In this document: one piece after another, positions 1 to 11,077 of the stretch
Layout of the letters: each line of letters starts with the position of its first letter
How positions within the stretch are numbered: position 1 is the stretch's first letter
NCBI GenBank assembly: GCA_001310555.1
Contig: BAXO01000022.1
Location: forward strand, 1 to 63,022
Direction of reading: 5' to 3'
Source: Bacillus sp. JCM 19058
GTDB lineage: Bacteria; Bacillota; Bacilli; Bacillales_H; Bacillaceae_D
Length of the DNA: 63,022 nt
The notes under the pieces: generated by a model
What the model saw: only the letters and a program-made list of their open reading frames with translations
Told to the model about the DNA's origin: nothing
The model's database searches: none
Position numbers and translations under genes: made by a program

Positions 1-136
1 AACAAAAAAAAGTCCTGCTGAAAAGAAGAAAGAGCAGAAATTTAAATACATCCTATGTTTAGGTTCAACATATGAACCTTACCCGTTATCTCTTCGCCTT
101 TATAAAATTTAAATACATCCTATGTTTAGGTTCAAC
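1..136 (-). CRISPR. CRISPR array 1, partial
   Basis: Two complete 30-bp repeats are seen at 40-69 and 107-136, read on the minus strand as GTTGAACCTAAACATAGG...ATTTAAAT. They are separated by a 37-bp spacer (70-106). Bases 1-3 (aac) match the end of a further repeat, so 4-39 is a 36-bp spacer and the array continues to the left out of the window. The repeat differs from that of arrays 2 and 3 at positions 9 and 10 (TA instead of AG). The leader lies to the right (137-313), so transcription runs away from the cas genes. Confidence 0.95.
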
Positions 137-313
137 CCCAGCCATATAAAGGTTTCTACTTATTACTTTAATCTAAAAATCCTGTAGCTGCAAGCTTTTC
201 GTCCTTATTTTCAACCGATAACGAAAAAAATGAAAATCACTATGAACAGTGCTCAATCCCAATGCCAGCATTGCTTTATAGCTTTTTCTGTTGGAATGGA
301 GGTTGGGAAAATA
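137..313 (-). promoter_or_regulatory. CRISPR leader of array 1
   Basis: Read on the minus strand, this stretch is clearly homologous to the leaders of arrays 2 and 3. It starts with ttttcccaacctcc, has a middle block with aaaagcttgcagctacagg, and ends at gctgggg next to the first repeat. It should carry the array promoter and the site for spacer integration. Compared with the other two leaders it has lost two bases in the ggttgggaaaat block and part of the central stem. Confidence 0.85.
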
Positions 314-634
314 AACATTGAAATGTGAGACTAGCTTGTTACTTTAACAAGGACATACTCCTACCAAAACTGGAAGCTTTACGCAGCCTTTACTAGGTAC
401 AAAAGACTTGGACAGAGTCTATCAAATAATGTGAATCGGTCCATTTTCGTATAACTATTTGAAGAGCGAATATAACTGTTCGGCCTTAACTACTAAATTG
501 GTCAATCAATGCCTGTAATAGATGACTATTCCTTCCATTAAATCATTTTTACTATCGATAAACGAAGAAAAATCCCACATTTCTACCACTTTATGTAGTA
601 AGATTGTATTAAGCAAAAAGAAGGTGGTGAAGGG
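314..634. other. Intergenic region upstream of cas6
   Basis: About 320 bases between leader 1 and cas6 with no convincing gene. It should hold the cas operon promoter, but no clear -35/-10 pair stands out. A purine-rich ribosome binding site (aaggtggtgaaggg) directly precedes the cas6 ATG. Confidence 0.5.
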
Positions 635-1300
635 ATGAATTATTATGAACTGACGATTACATGTATGCTGAAAAGAGATATCGCTTTTCAGGAAGTGCAA
701 GAGAAGATAGGGGCTTATATTAATCGCTGTATGCTGTTGGACGAAAGGCTTAAAGAGAAACATGCTAAAAAAGAGCAGAAGCAATACTGCTATTCGGGTT
801 TCTATCCGGTCGAGTTTAAAACGAAAATGTACAAAGCTGGGAATGTTTATGTCTTTCGAATTCGCAGTTTAGAGAAAGCGTTTACAGAGTCGATTAAAGC
901 TTGTTTGAGAAAGATAAGTGACTCAGTATTCCAATTAATTGCGATTGAGCAGAAAACGAGCGGCAAACGAGTGGTACAGGAATTGTACACGCTTACTCCG
1001 TTTATTGTTACTGTCGATAATCAGCCATGGCTTCAGCAAACCGGGGATTTAGACGTTTTGATTGAACGCTTGAGGCCAATGCGGAAAAAAAAGTACATAG
1101 GTACAGGTGGCGAAAAATTAGGTCAAACCAATTTTATCCAACGGCTAGAGTTTACGAATGAGAAGCCGGTGGCTATTGCTTATAAAGGGATTCGATTATT
1201 AGGAAATAAGCTACGTTTGAGCGTGAATAGTGATGAAGATTCGCAAAAGCTTGCTTATACTGTGCTTGGGGCTGGACTTGGTGAGAAAGGTCGGCGCTAG
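635..1300 (+). CDS. cas6: CRISPR endoribonuclease Cas6 (type I-B)
   Basis: Cas6 cuts the CRISPR transcript within each repeat to make mature guide RNAs. The 221-residue protein has the usual Cas6 size and ends in the glycine-rich signature GAGLGEKGRR (about residues 212-221). The N-terminal half is the expected ferredoxin-like fold with strand MNYYELTITC. It is the first gene of the cas operon and lies 47 bases before cas8b. It is one of the few large cas genes here without a frameshift. The ATG follows aaggtggtgaaggg. It is not closely similar to the second Cas6 at 40841-41568. The family call rests on the C-terminal motif and position; the substrate repeat is inferred to be that of the three arrays here. 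Confidence 0.92.
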   Translation: MNYYELTITCMLKRDIAFQEVQEKIGAYINRCMLLDERLKEKHAKKEQKQYCYSGFYPVEFKTKMYKAGNVYVFRIRSLEKAFTESIKACLRKISDSVFQLIAIEQKTSGKRVVQELYTLTPFIVTVDNQPWLQQTGDLDVLIERLRPMRKKKYIGTGGEKLGQTNFIQRLEFTNEKPVAIAYKGIRLLGNKLRLSVNSDEDSQKLAYTVLGAGLGEKGRR

Positions 1301-1347
1301 GTGCTGGTTTCTGTTTTGCCAATTTTCTCTAAGGAAGGAGGTCGACT

Positions 1348-3245
1348 ATGCTCAAAGATTTAGTGTCGCAGTTTGCGGAGATTGTTAAAAAGCACCCGGA
1401 ACTGGTAATGGACAACTATGAGTTAAAGGAAGGGCTATACATAAAGTTATCTTTAGAGAAGCCGTTTACATCGATAGAAGCTCAAGATTATCTCGTTGTT
1501 CGGAAAGAGAAGAATGCGGAGCCGTCGCCCGAGACAGCGTTGTCTCGCTGGTTTAAAATTCGGGATTTTTACAGCGGTCTATTAAATGATTCGATGAACA
1601 AAGCAGTCGATTCAAGTGGGAAAAAAAATTCACAGCACAAATTATTTAGCCATCTTTGCAAAGAAAGATTATTTGCTCGGAGTGAACGGGAAGCCTTCAA
1701 CCGAAGAAGTGAAAAATCATCTCAGAACTTTTTATGAAAGTAGTATTCCAAAATCAAAGGAGCGCCTTAATGAGCTGTATCCTATTACTGCAAAGAAGAA
1801 GGCTGAGCGCTTAATACAAGAGCAAGATCGAGAGAATTTCTTTCAAGAGAAATATCTTGAATTGATTGAATACTTAAACTCAGATGAGAGAAGAGAAAAA
1901 CAGAAGCGGGTATTAGGCTACTGGGAGAGCCACTTTGAGGCTATTATAGAACAAGTTCGCCTTCTTACTGAGGAAAATAAAGTGACGAATTATATTAAGT
2001 TATTTTTTTGATGAAGACGAGTTGCTCTATCAAATGGAAAATGAAGCTTACATTCTTCCACGATTATTCAATGTTAACGATTTTAATCAAATTATCGATG
2101 GAGAGATTGTAGGTCTACCAGCAAATGATGTCAGCATGAACTCGAAGAAACCGTACCAGGAATTAAAATCTATGAAGACAAAAGCGCCTACAAGAGTTTC
2201 TGTTGAGGAAGCGATGTACATAAAGGATCTATACAAATGGCTTCAGGCGCAAGGAAAGTTCAAAGAAACAACGCTGCCCTTTCATCAAGTGTTTGGCTTC
2301 GGTACAACGACTGACAAAGAAAGCAATGTCGCAAGTGGAGCTTATTATTTAAGTCTGGATAAAAATGGAGGCATCCAATATTTTGAAAATGTCCCTATCA
2401 GCCAAATGAAAACTGGAGCATGAATATTAGCAATATCCTTAAAACTCAAAAGAAGGAAAAAGATTTAAGAACAACAAAAGCCTATGAGCCAATTACAAGT
2501 AAAGGAGCGCTGCGAAGGGAACTGAGTCGGCTGTTTTTTAACAACTATTTGCCAAATAATTTGTTAGATTCAGAAGCTCCGAAAGCAAAAGAGGGTGTAT
2601 TTACGACGGAAATGGTCTCCATTTACGTTGCGACTCGTCAGGCGTTGTTCGATTTTCTTGTTAAGGATACAGAAGAGACAATTAATCCTTTCTTGAAAAA
2701 AATACTCTTTGCGATTAATTGAAAATCAGCTACTGCAAACAGTCAAAGGAACTTCATTTGGAAAAGTTGCTGATGCTTTTAATCTGAGATTAGCGTTACT
2801 AAAAAAAAGTAGGGGACAAGGAGGGAATTGAGTTGGGCGATAAAATTAAAGAGATTTATGAGGGTTTGCATTCAAAGCTTTCGAAGAAGGAGCTTGCCAT
2901 CTGTGAAAGTGATCAGGAGTTTTTCTTTTTAGTAGGGCAACTGAGCCATTATTTATTGGCTCAATCTGCAGCTCATATGAAATCACATGGGTTAACAGAG
3001 CCGATTGTCAAAGCAAAAAAATCCGCGCGTTTTACAAAAGAAAATTAATGATTTGTATGAAGCTTATAGCCACGCAATCCGTTTAAATTATGTTTCCTTT
3101 AATAATGCTTTTGCAATGATCCAGGGCTATGATACTAATGCGAAAATTGAAGGTATGAATAAAGGGATGCTCATGGCAGGATTGATGGCTAATAATCTAT
3201 TTTTCTTAAATCAGAAAAAGAAACGAATGAGGAAGGTGGAAAATC

Positions 3246-3265
<20 letters not shown>
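1348..3265 (+). CDS. cas8b: Cascade large subunit Cas8b (broken by frameshifts)
   Basis: This is the large subunit of the type I-B Cascade complex, which recognises the PAM and helps recruit Cas3. Start ATG follows aaggaggtcgact. The coherent reading needs frame changes near 1621-1628 (A8), 2005-2011 (T7), 2407-2410 (A4), 2698-2704 (A run), 2801-2808 (A8) and about 3016-3022 (A7). Joined, the pieces give roughly 635 residues in the order expected for a Csh1/TM1802-like Cas8b, between cas6 and cas7. The C-terminal part (from about 2833) is helical and contains VGQLSHYLLAQSAA and NKGMLMAGLMANNLFF, typical of the Cas8b C-terminal small-subunit-like domain. The end overlaps the cas7 start by 20 bases. 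Exact subfamily (Cas8b1 versus other) is not certain. All breaks look like sequence errors, but a true pseudogene cannot be excluded from one sequence. Confidence 0.8.
2833..3265 (+). CDS. cas11b: Probable internal small subunit Cas11b, in frame within cas8b
   Basis: A TTG codon at 2833 is preceded by a perfect ribosome binding site, aaggaggg (2818-2825), seven bases away. If the A8 run at 2801-2808 is really A7, the upstream Cas8b reading continues in frame through this site (LLKKVGDKEGIELGDKIKEI), so the site is internal to cas8b. In type I-B, I-C and I-D systems the small subunit Cas11 is known to be made from an internal start in the large-subunit gene. The product would be about 140 residues, all-helical, with one further frame change near 3016-3022. 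The internal start is inferred from the ribosome binding site and family knowledge. If the frameshift at 2801-2808 is genuine, this would instead be a separate downstream gene for the small subunit. Confidence 0.55.
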
Positions 3266-4199
<934 letters not shown>

Positions 4200-4212
4200 A
4201 GGTTGTGGGAGC

Positions 4213-4961
4213 ATGAATAAAGCAGTCGTTTTAGAACTATCTGGTGAAACTGCATTTTTCAAAAAGCCTGATGTGAATGCGAATATTTACTTTTCGTATA
4301 GCCATATTCATAAAGTTGCTCTGCTCGGTTTATTTGGTGCTGTTCTTGGTTTTTCTGGTTATCAGACGCAAAGCCGTGAGATACAGGAATTTGGAGATCA
4401 TGACGAAAATAAATTTCCAGAATTTTATCAAGCATTAAAGCACTTAAAAATAGCTGTTGTCCCGCACGGGGAACGTGGACATTTTCGCCGGAAAATCCAG
4501 AACTTTAACAACTCTGTCGGTTATGCGAGTCAAGAAGCAGGCAATAATTTAATTGTTCGTGAACAATGGCTTGAAAAGCCACATTGGACGATATATGTAC
4601 TCGATGACAGTAGTCGGAGCTACCGTGAACTTGAAAGGACACTACTCGAAAAACGTGCCGTCTACCTTCCTTACTTAGGGAAAAATGATCATCCTGCAAT
4701 AATTACAGATGTTAGGACTATTGAGGTTAGTGAATTGACGGGCGATGAGCAACAAATTGATTCGCTTTTTTTTGTCCAAAGGATGTTGAGCTTGGCAAAA
4801 TGACTCGCGGAGTTCAGCCCTATTATTATCAAGAAAAGTTACCAGTCGCTCTTGAGTCGAAATTAAATAGTTATCTTTTTGAAGAGCGGATGTACACGAA
4901 TCGGCGGATTAAACAAATTTATAAGGGGACCTTTTTTTTCAGGCAGAAGAGCGTTGTCTAG
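4213..4961 (+). CDS. cas5: Cascade protein Cas5 (type I-B)
   Basis: Cas5 caps the 5' end of the guide RNA in Cascade. The N-terminus ALLGLFGAVLGFSGYQ holds the glycine-rich segment seen in Cas5h/Cas5b proteins, and the protein continues with NNSVGYASQEAGNNLIVREQ. A frame change in the T8 run near 4767-4774 is needed; the reading then goes through DVELGKMTRGVQPYYYQEKL to YKGTFF. The stop is at 4959-4961 as sequenced, or at 4970-4972 if the T8 run at 4932-4939 is also wrong. Total length is about 248 residues, normal for this subfamily. It follows cas7 and is 60 bases from the start of cas3. Confidence 0.87.
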
Positions 4962-5021
4962 CGTTTTACTAGAAGGGGAAAGAGTCCCCTTCTTCATTTT
5001 TACATGCGGGAGGAAACGAGA

Positions 5022-7591
5022 ATGAAGATCGAGGCTTTACTAGCAAAGGAAGTTCCTCTATTTGCTCACATTGGGCGCGGGATGATGAAACTGTTGGTGA
5101 GCATTCTAGTCTAGTGATGGAATTTTTTTTCAGCAACTCATGGAGGAGAACGGCTTGGCTAACGCCATAACACGTACGATTCATGCGGTAACTTATGATG
5201 GAGAGAGACTAACTACTGAGGAACAATATTTAATCAAAAACTGGTTTTATCAGGCGATTTATCTTCACGATCTCGGGAAAGTGAATCCCGCTTTCCAACG
5301 GGAGAAAATGGATAATAAACGAGTGAACGTAGAGGAAGAAATGTCAACTCACCATTCTTTGCTTTCCTCGCTTCTTTATTTAGAACTCTATGAAAAAGAG
5401 ATTGAGTCTGTTACAAGTGATCCCGATCGAGCAGCCTTTCTAAAATATTTTCTTTACGTCTTTTCTTACATCATTTCACGTCATCATTCCTATTTAGAGG
5501 ATTTTTCAATCGAAGGTTATGCAGGAAAGCTTGAGGATTTAGTTACGAAAATTGAGAAGAAACCTACTTACCTGAGGTACTATGCTAATGTTGAAAGCTT
5601 TCATAATTTTGATTTAACCACTTTCACGGGTCCAAATGCCCTTGAAAAAGAGGAACACAATAACTTTCCCCTTTACATGTTAACACGACTACTTTATTCA
5701 GCAATGGTTGCTTCAGACTTTTATGCGACTTATACATATGACAAGTACGGGAATAAGCCAGCCTTTCGTTATTTAAAGAGTGAGGATGTAACAGAATTAC
5801 GGCAGATTTATGATCGGACGAAGGTGGCCCAAGGGATTGCCTCGTATAAAAAGGATCCTGAACACTTCAAAAAGACCCCAATCAATAAGCTTCGCTCGGA
5901 AATGTTTCTAGAGGCGGAAACGGAGCTTTTAAATAACCATCACGAGAATTTGTTTTATTTGGAAGCGCCAACCGGCGGCGGAAAGACAAATATGTCTGTC
6001 AATCTCGCATTAACTCTATTGGAGAATGATTCAAATTTAAATAAAATCCTTTATATTTTTCCGTTTAATTCACTAGTTGAACAGACGAAGGGTGTTCTGG
6101 ATGGGATTTTCGCTGAAGTCCAAGAAAAGTACCCAATCTCAGTAATTAATTCTGTGACGCCGATCGTACAAAACTATGAAAAAAAAGGAAGCTGAGCATG
6201 TCGATAACGGAGAGAAAACAGGGGTATCTTTTTTTGACTATAAAGAGGAGGTCCTTTATCGGCAAATGCTGCAATACCCAATTACGATTACATCTCATGT
6301 GAATTTTTTCAATTATTTATTTGGGAATGGGCGCGAATCAAATTTAGCACTGGCTCATTTATGCAACAGTGTTGTAATCATTGATGAAATACAAAGCTAT
6401 AAAAACGCACGTTGGATTGAAATCATTGAATTTTTTTAAACGGTTTGCGAGCTTATTTAATATGAAATTTATTATTATGTCGGCGACTTTACCGAAGTTA
6501 GATCGACTTCTTAGCGTTGATGAAAAAACGGTAGAGCTTCTTCCAAATGGAAAGCGTTATTACGAGAACCCGCTTTTTCGTGAACGGGTGAGGCTTAATT
6601 TTGAGTTGCTTGATGGTGAAAAATTAACATATGAACGTTTAGTCGAACAGATCATAAAAACGAGAGAACAATTTGGAAAGAAGCGTTACTTAATTGAATG
6701 CATTAAACGGAAGGATGCAGAAAATGTTTATAAGCTTATTCAAGAGACCTATGGCAATCAAGTGCCGGTTGCGCTTTTAACTGGAAGCCATCATGCATAT
6801 CATCGCAAAAAAAGTAATAGGGCAACTAGGCAAGCATGAAGACGGTTCATTTAAAATTGATGACGTGATCGTTGTCGCGACCCAAGTGATCGAAGCCGGC
6901 GTCGACATCGATATGGATATCGGATTTAAAGATATTTCAACGCTTGATAGCGAGGAGCAATTTCTTGGAAGAATCAATCGTTCCTGCTCACGGACAGACT
7001 GCTGGGCCTACTTTTTTTAATATGAGTGAGGCATCTGGGGTGTATAAAGGGGATTTTCGTCTTGAGTTTGATTTACGGCATAACGACTATCGCGAATACT
7101 TGAAAATGAAAGAGTTTGAGCGATTTTACCAGAATGTGTTCTCACAATTGAAACAAACGCGAGCAAAGCTAACAGATGAAAATATTGAAGGCTTTTATAA
7201 GGGAGTGAAGAAATTGCACTTCCCATCAATAGCTAAACATATGACCTTGATTGACGATAATGAACAGTTCCAATTATTTATTAACTATGAACTAACACTA
7301 GATAACGGTGAGAAATTACTTGGCAAAGAGGTATGGGAAACATTCAAGCAGCTTAGCAACGATAAAACGATGGAATTTGCCGAACGGAGGGTCAGACTTT
7401 CAGCTATTACCGAAAAAATGAGCTATTTTATTTTTACAGTCTACGAGGAACCTCGTTTCAACGATTGTAAGATTGGGACGCTCTATTTTGTGGAGGAAGG
7501 GGATCAATTTTTAGAGACAGATTCGTTTACAGGGTTAAAAGTTTTTAATGAAGAAGCGTACAAAGAGCAAAGCGAGGGGTTGTTCGCTTGA
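5022..7591 (+). CDS. cas3: CRISPR helicase-nuclease Cas3 (broken by frameshifts)
   Basis: Cas3 is recruited to the Cascade-bound target and unwinds and degrades it. Start ATG follows gggaggaaacg. The HD nuclease part shows GEHSSL, LHDLGK (about residue 82), HHSLLSS and SRHHSYLED. The superfamily 2 helicase part shows Walker A APTGGGKT (about residue 318), DEIQ as the DExx motif (about 453), MSATLP (about 486), VVATQVIEAGVDIDMD and EQFLGRINRS (about 625-655). About 855 residues, full length for a single-chain HD-helicase Cas3. Frame changes are needed near 5075, 5120-5127 (T8), 6180-6186 (A7), 6431-6437 (T7), 6808-6814 (A7) and 7012-7018 (T7). The stop overlaps the cas4 start. All catalytic motifs are present once the breaks are repaired. 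Confidence 0.9.
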
Positions 7592-8082
7592 AAATCACTG
7601 GAACAATGGTGAATTATTATATTCACTGTAGAAGACAATGCTGGCTATTTGCGAATCGGGTCAATCTTGAGGACAACAGTGAGGATGTTCGCATTGGTAA
7701 AATACTGCACGAGTTAAAAAATGAAAAGGCAAAAAAGAAGGAAATAGCGATTGAAAGTGTGAAAATCGACAAGCTAACAGACGATTATCTTGTCGAAGTA
7801 AAAAAGTCTGACTCTGACATTGATGCTGTCACTTGGCAAACACTTTACTATTTAAAAGTATTGAAGGATAAAGGAATCGAACGAAAGGGAAAGATAGAAT
7901 TCGTTGAAAAAAAGAAACAAAATCGAAAAACATTGTTTATTGAACTAACGCCAGAAAAAGAAAAGGAGCTTCAGCAACTCCTTAAGGAAATAGAATGCTA
8001 TGTACAGGGAAATGAAATTGCGCCTGTTTTAAATGAAAAGAAATGTAAGAAATGCGCTTATTATGACTATTGCTATATTTAG
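7588..8082 (+). CDS. cas4: CRISPR exonuclease Cas4
   Basis: Cas4 is a RecB-type nuclease with an iron-sulfur cluster that trims prespacers and helps select PAM-flanked ones with Cas1-Cas2. The 164-residue protein is intact. Seen are the first cluster cysteine region YIHCRRQCWLF (residues about 11-21), GKILHE with the catalytic histidine (about 38), VEVKKS as the catalytic D/E-x-K strand (about 71), and the C-terminal cysteine group KKCKKCAYYDYCY (about 151-163). It overlaps the end of cas3 by four bases and is followed by cas1, consistent with an adaptation module Cas4-Cas1-Cas2. Confidence 0.95.
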   Translation: MKITGTMVNYYIHCRRQCWLFANRVNLEDNSEDVRIGKILHELKNEKAKKKEIAIESVKIDKLTDDYLVEVKKSDSDIDAVTWQTLYYLKVLKDKGIERKGKIEFVEKKKQNRKTLFIELTPEKEKELQQLLKEIECYVQGNEIAPVLNEKKCKKCAYYDYCYI

Positions 8083-8100
8083 TAAAAGGGGAACAAGTTA

Positions 8101-9102
8101 ATGAAGTCAGTTAAATATTTATTGAATATGGGAGAGTTAAAGCGGAAGGATCACTCACTCATTTTTAGAAGCGAGAAAGGGCATGTATATATACCAGTGG
8201 AAGGTGTAAAGGAAATCTATTGTTTGAACGAAATTAGTTTAAATAGTAAGTTGTTCGATTTCTTATCTAAGGCAGGAATTGTTGTCCACTTTTTTTAATT
8301 ACCATCAGCAATATTCAGGAACCTTCTACCCGAAAGAGGGGTTGATTAGCGGAAGGGTAACGATAAAACAGGCAGAGGCATTCCAAACGATTCGTCTTCC
8401 TATCGCCAAAGCGATCGTTCAAGGAATTGCCGATAATATGTACTATGTCTTGTATCATTACTATAACCATGGGAAAAAAGAGCTGAAACCGGTAATTGAT
8501 TGGCTTCGAAATGAAGTCCCTAATTTATTGGGGAAGGAAAATATTACGATACAGCAAGTACTGTTTATCGAGGGAACAATATGGAGGAAGTTTTATGAGT
8601 CGTTCCAACACTTTTTACCAGAGACGTTTCTGTTTAATAAACGAGTTCGAAGACCTCCAGATAATCCAATGAATGCACTGATTTCGTTTGGTAATTCCTT
8701 GCTATATGCAAAAACAGTTTCTCAAATTTACCGTACCCATTTAAATCAGTCGATTAGTTATTTACATGAGCCTTCTGAGGGACGTTTCTCGTTGAGTTTA
8801 GATCTGTGCGAAGCTTTCAAACCACTAATTGTTTACAAGACAATCTTTGAAAACATTAATAATCGAAAACTTCAAGTAGGTAAACATTTCGATAAAACTC
8901 TAACTATTGTTTATTGAGCGAAGCAGGAAAGAAGATTTTTATCCAATCGTTCGAGGAGAGGCTAAATAAGGTATTTCAGCATATAAAGCTAAAAAGAAAA
9001 GTGACTTACCAAACAGCGATTAAACTAGACGCCTATAAATTAATCAAATGTGTAATGGAGGGACAAGCCTTTATCCCCTTTAATGACAAGGAGAGGGTAT
9101 AA
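8101..9102 (+). CDS. cas1: CRISPR integrase Cas1 (broken by frameshifts)
   Basis: Cas1 with Cas2 integrates new spacers at the leader end of the arrays. The N-terminal beta domain reads MKSVKYLLNMGELKRKDHSL. The helical catalytic domain shows FIEGTIWRKFY (catalytic Glu), ISYLHEPSEGRFSLSLDLCE (catalytic His followed by the acidic residues), and the C-terminal part SEAGKKIFIQSFEERL. Two frame changes are needed, in the T7 run 8290-8296 and near 8900-8905, where the repaired reading gives LNYCLLSEAGKK as in other Cas1 proteins. About 333 residues, normal. The stop codon overlaps the cas2 start. Reading the last 62 residues as a separate gene is not supported. Confidence 0.92.
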
Positions 9103-9392
9103 TGTCAAAACAAATTAATGCTAATTACGCATTTGTATTTTACGATGTAAACGTCGATCGTGTCCATAAAGTATTTAAGGTTTGCAAAAAGTATTTAACA
9201 CATTATCAAAATTCAGTCTTTCGAGGAACAATCACCCCATCGAATATTCTAAAACTGAGAAAAGAGCTTGAAGCACTTATAAAGAAAGAAGAAGATTTTG
9301 TTTCCATTATCACAATGATGAATGAACACGCATTTGTAGAAATTGAGCTTGGCTCACCAGTTAAGGAAGACGGGGAATCAATGTTTTTGTAA
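9102..9392 (+). CDS. cas2: CRISPR integrase accessory Cas2
   Basis: Cas2 is the dimeric core of the Cas1-Cas2 integration complex. The intact 96-residue protein has the first strand YAFVFYDVNVDRVHKVFKVC with the conserved aspartate, then LTHYQNSVFRGTI, as in Cas2 of subtype I-B systems. Start ATG overlaps the cas1 stop and follows aaggagagg. It is the last gene of the cas operon, 270 bases before the leader of array 2. Confidence 0.95.
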   Translation: MSKQINANYAFVFYDVNVDRVHKVFKVCKKYLTHYQNSVFRGTITPSNILKLRKELEALIKKEEDFVSIITMMNEHAFVEIELGSPVKEDGESMFL

Positions 9393-9664
9393 GGATGGTG
9401 CTTTTGCAATATCGCTAAAACAGTTAATTAACAATGAGTCCGGATGGAAGAATACAAATGTTGCTTGGCAAATCTCTTATACAGCTTATAACTTATGAAA
9501 GTGAAATCCTCAGCTGGTGCTCGAACGGTATTGCGATTGTTGCTCTCCTGCTTGTTATGGTGGGTATTAAATAAATGATTTATAGGAAATCAGAGTATTC
9601 ATTTGAGTCAACATGGACACGTAGTCTTCTGTTAACAGGGAATAATATATAAACTCCAATGGTT
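9393..9664. other. Intergenic region between cas2 and leader 2
   Basis: No supported gene. Short open stretches with hydrophobic residues occur near 9510-9570 but have stops in all frames and no ribosome binding site. Nothing clear is seen. Confidence 0.4.
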
Positions 9665-9842
9665 ATTTTCCCAACCTCCAACCCTTTAAAAAAATGCTGT
9701 AATGCTTGTTGAAACTGGGCTCAAGCATTTTTCATAACGATTTACAATGTAATCGTCATCGGTTGGGAAAATAAAGCCAAAAAGCTTGCAGCTACAGGCT
9801 TTTTAAATTAAAGTGATAAATAGAAACCCTATTTTGACTGGG
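9665..9842 (+). promoter_or_regulatory. CRISPR leader of array 2
   Basis: The 178-bp leader starts with ttttcccaacctcc and ends with ttttgactgg next to the first repeat. It aligns along its full length with the leaders of arrays 1 and 3. The block ggttgggaaaataa (9761-9774) is an inverted copy of the start block, about 85 bases apart. Between them a stem of nine base pairs can form (aaaaatgct with agcattttt, 9689-9732). Confidence 0.85.
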
Positions 9843-10464
9843 GTTGAACCAGAACATAGGATGTATTTAAATTCCCTTCTAAACAATCCATGTTGTAAAC
9901 CGTGTTCGTTGAACCAGAACATAGGATGTATTTAAATTACGGCTCGCGGTAAGAATGCCAGTCGTCGAGGTAAGGTTGAACCAGAACATAGGATGTATTT
10001 AAATGGAATTCATTGAAAGTGGATATCAGTACGAAACTTCGTTGAACCAGAACATAGGATGTATTTAAATACCACAGCTGCCGCGATTAAAAATCAAATA
10101 CTGGTTGAACCAGAACATAGGATGTATTTAAATCGATTTCCATGAGTGGAGTTAATGCTTCTGCGTTCGGTTGAACCAGAACATAGGATGTATTTAAATC
10201 ATGAGAAAGAAACTGTTTACATCGATGAAATTAAACGTTGAACCAGAACATAGGATGTATTTAAATTGTACGTAATCTACCATATCTACTTTTTTTAAGC
10301 TTGTTGAACCAGAACATAGGATGTATTTAAATAATTAAAGCAATTTCGGCAGTGGTAAACGGAAAGGGTTGAACCAGAACATAGGATGTATTTAAATCAC
10401 GGTCGAAGCCCACTCTAAGCAAGGGAATGCTATCGTTGAACCAGAACATAGGATGTAATCAATC
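9843..10464 (+). CRISPR. CRISPR array 2, 10 repeats and 9 spacers
   Basis: Repeats of 30 bp (GTTGAACCAGAACATAGG...ATTTAAAT) start at 9843, 9908, 9975, 10041, 10104, 10170, 10237, 10303, 10368 and 10435. Spacers are 33-37 bp. The last repeat (10435-10464) is degenerate after the first 23 bases, the usual sign of the leader-distal end. The leader is on the left and the cas operon directly upstream, so this is the array most closely tied to the cas genes. No spacer is shared with arrays 1 or 3. Confidence 0.98.
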
Positions 10465-11077
10465 TTGTTTACTTAATTTTCGTGGTAAAGACCTTGGACA
10501 TTTGTAGAAACTAGCCATAGGCTTACAACATTGTTGAGAACAATTAAAAATCTTCATCACAAAAAAAATTCCTATATTTCCTCGTGATTCTTTTGCAATT
10601 TTCCGCAAAAAAAGCAAAACCGTTACCCTCGAATCCCTTTCCATATATTTATTCACGCAACATTGATATTACAAAGGATTTACAACGATCGTTCCTCTTG
10701 CTAGAGTTTTTCAAAATTGAAATTAGTGATTAAACGACAGTTTTTTTCTACATTTTTTAATATTTAAACAGGAGATAGTCTGAAACAATCGAACTTCTAT
10801 ATACTAATTGCCTTTTTATATGAATATATAATGAAGGTGGTTGATTCATTGGCGCAGCATCTTGGCTTGAGTTAATTTAGTGTGCGTCTGTGATATAAAA
10901 GGAGGTGCGTGTCAATTTCCCAATGAAGAAACGTTATTGGGACGATATCGCAAAAGTTCTTATCCTTATTAGATGACAGCTTGTAGAAGTGAAGGACCGG
11001 TCGGAACACTTAGTCGAAGGAACATTTTTACAGCAGCAACGATCCAGAATTCGGAAGTGGATAGAGGAGGAAAAAAA
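10465..11077. other. Intergenic region after array 2
   Basis: An AT-rich stretch of about 610 bases without a convincing gene. A minus-strand reading at 10459-10656 overlaps the last repeat and is not supported. A short plus-strand reading (ATG at 10923, 17 codons, MKKRYWDDIAKVLILIR) follows aaaggaggtg and could be a gene remnant. The promoter for the oxidoreductase gene at 11078 should lie here. Confidence 0.4.

Noticed and set aside
8914..9102. Separate small gene after cas1
   Set aside because: The peptide is the normal C-terminus of Cas1 once one frame change near 8900 is repaired.
10459..10656. Minus-strand reading of 65 codons at the end of array 2
   Set aside because: It starts or ends within the degenerate repeat, has no good ribosome binding site and no recognisable family.
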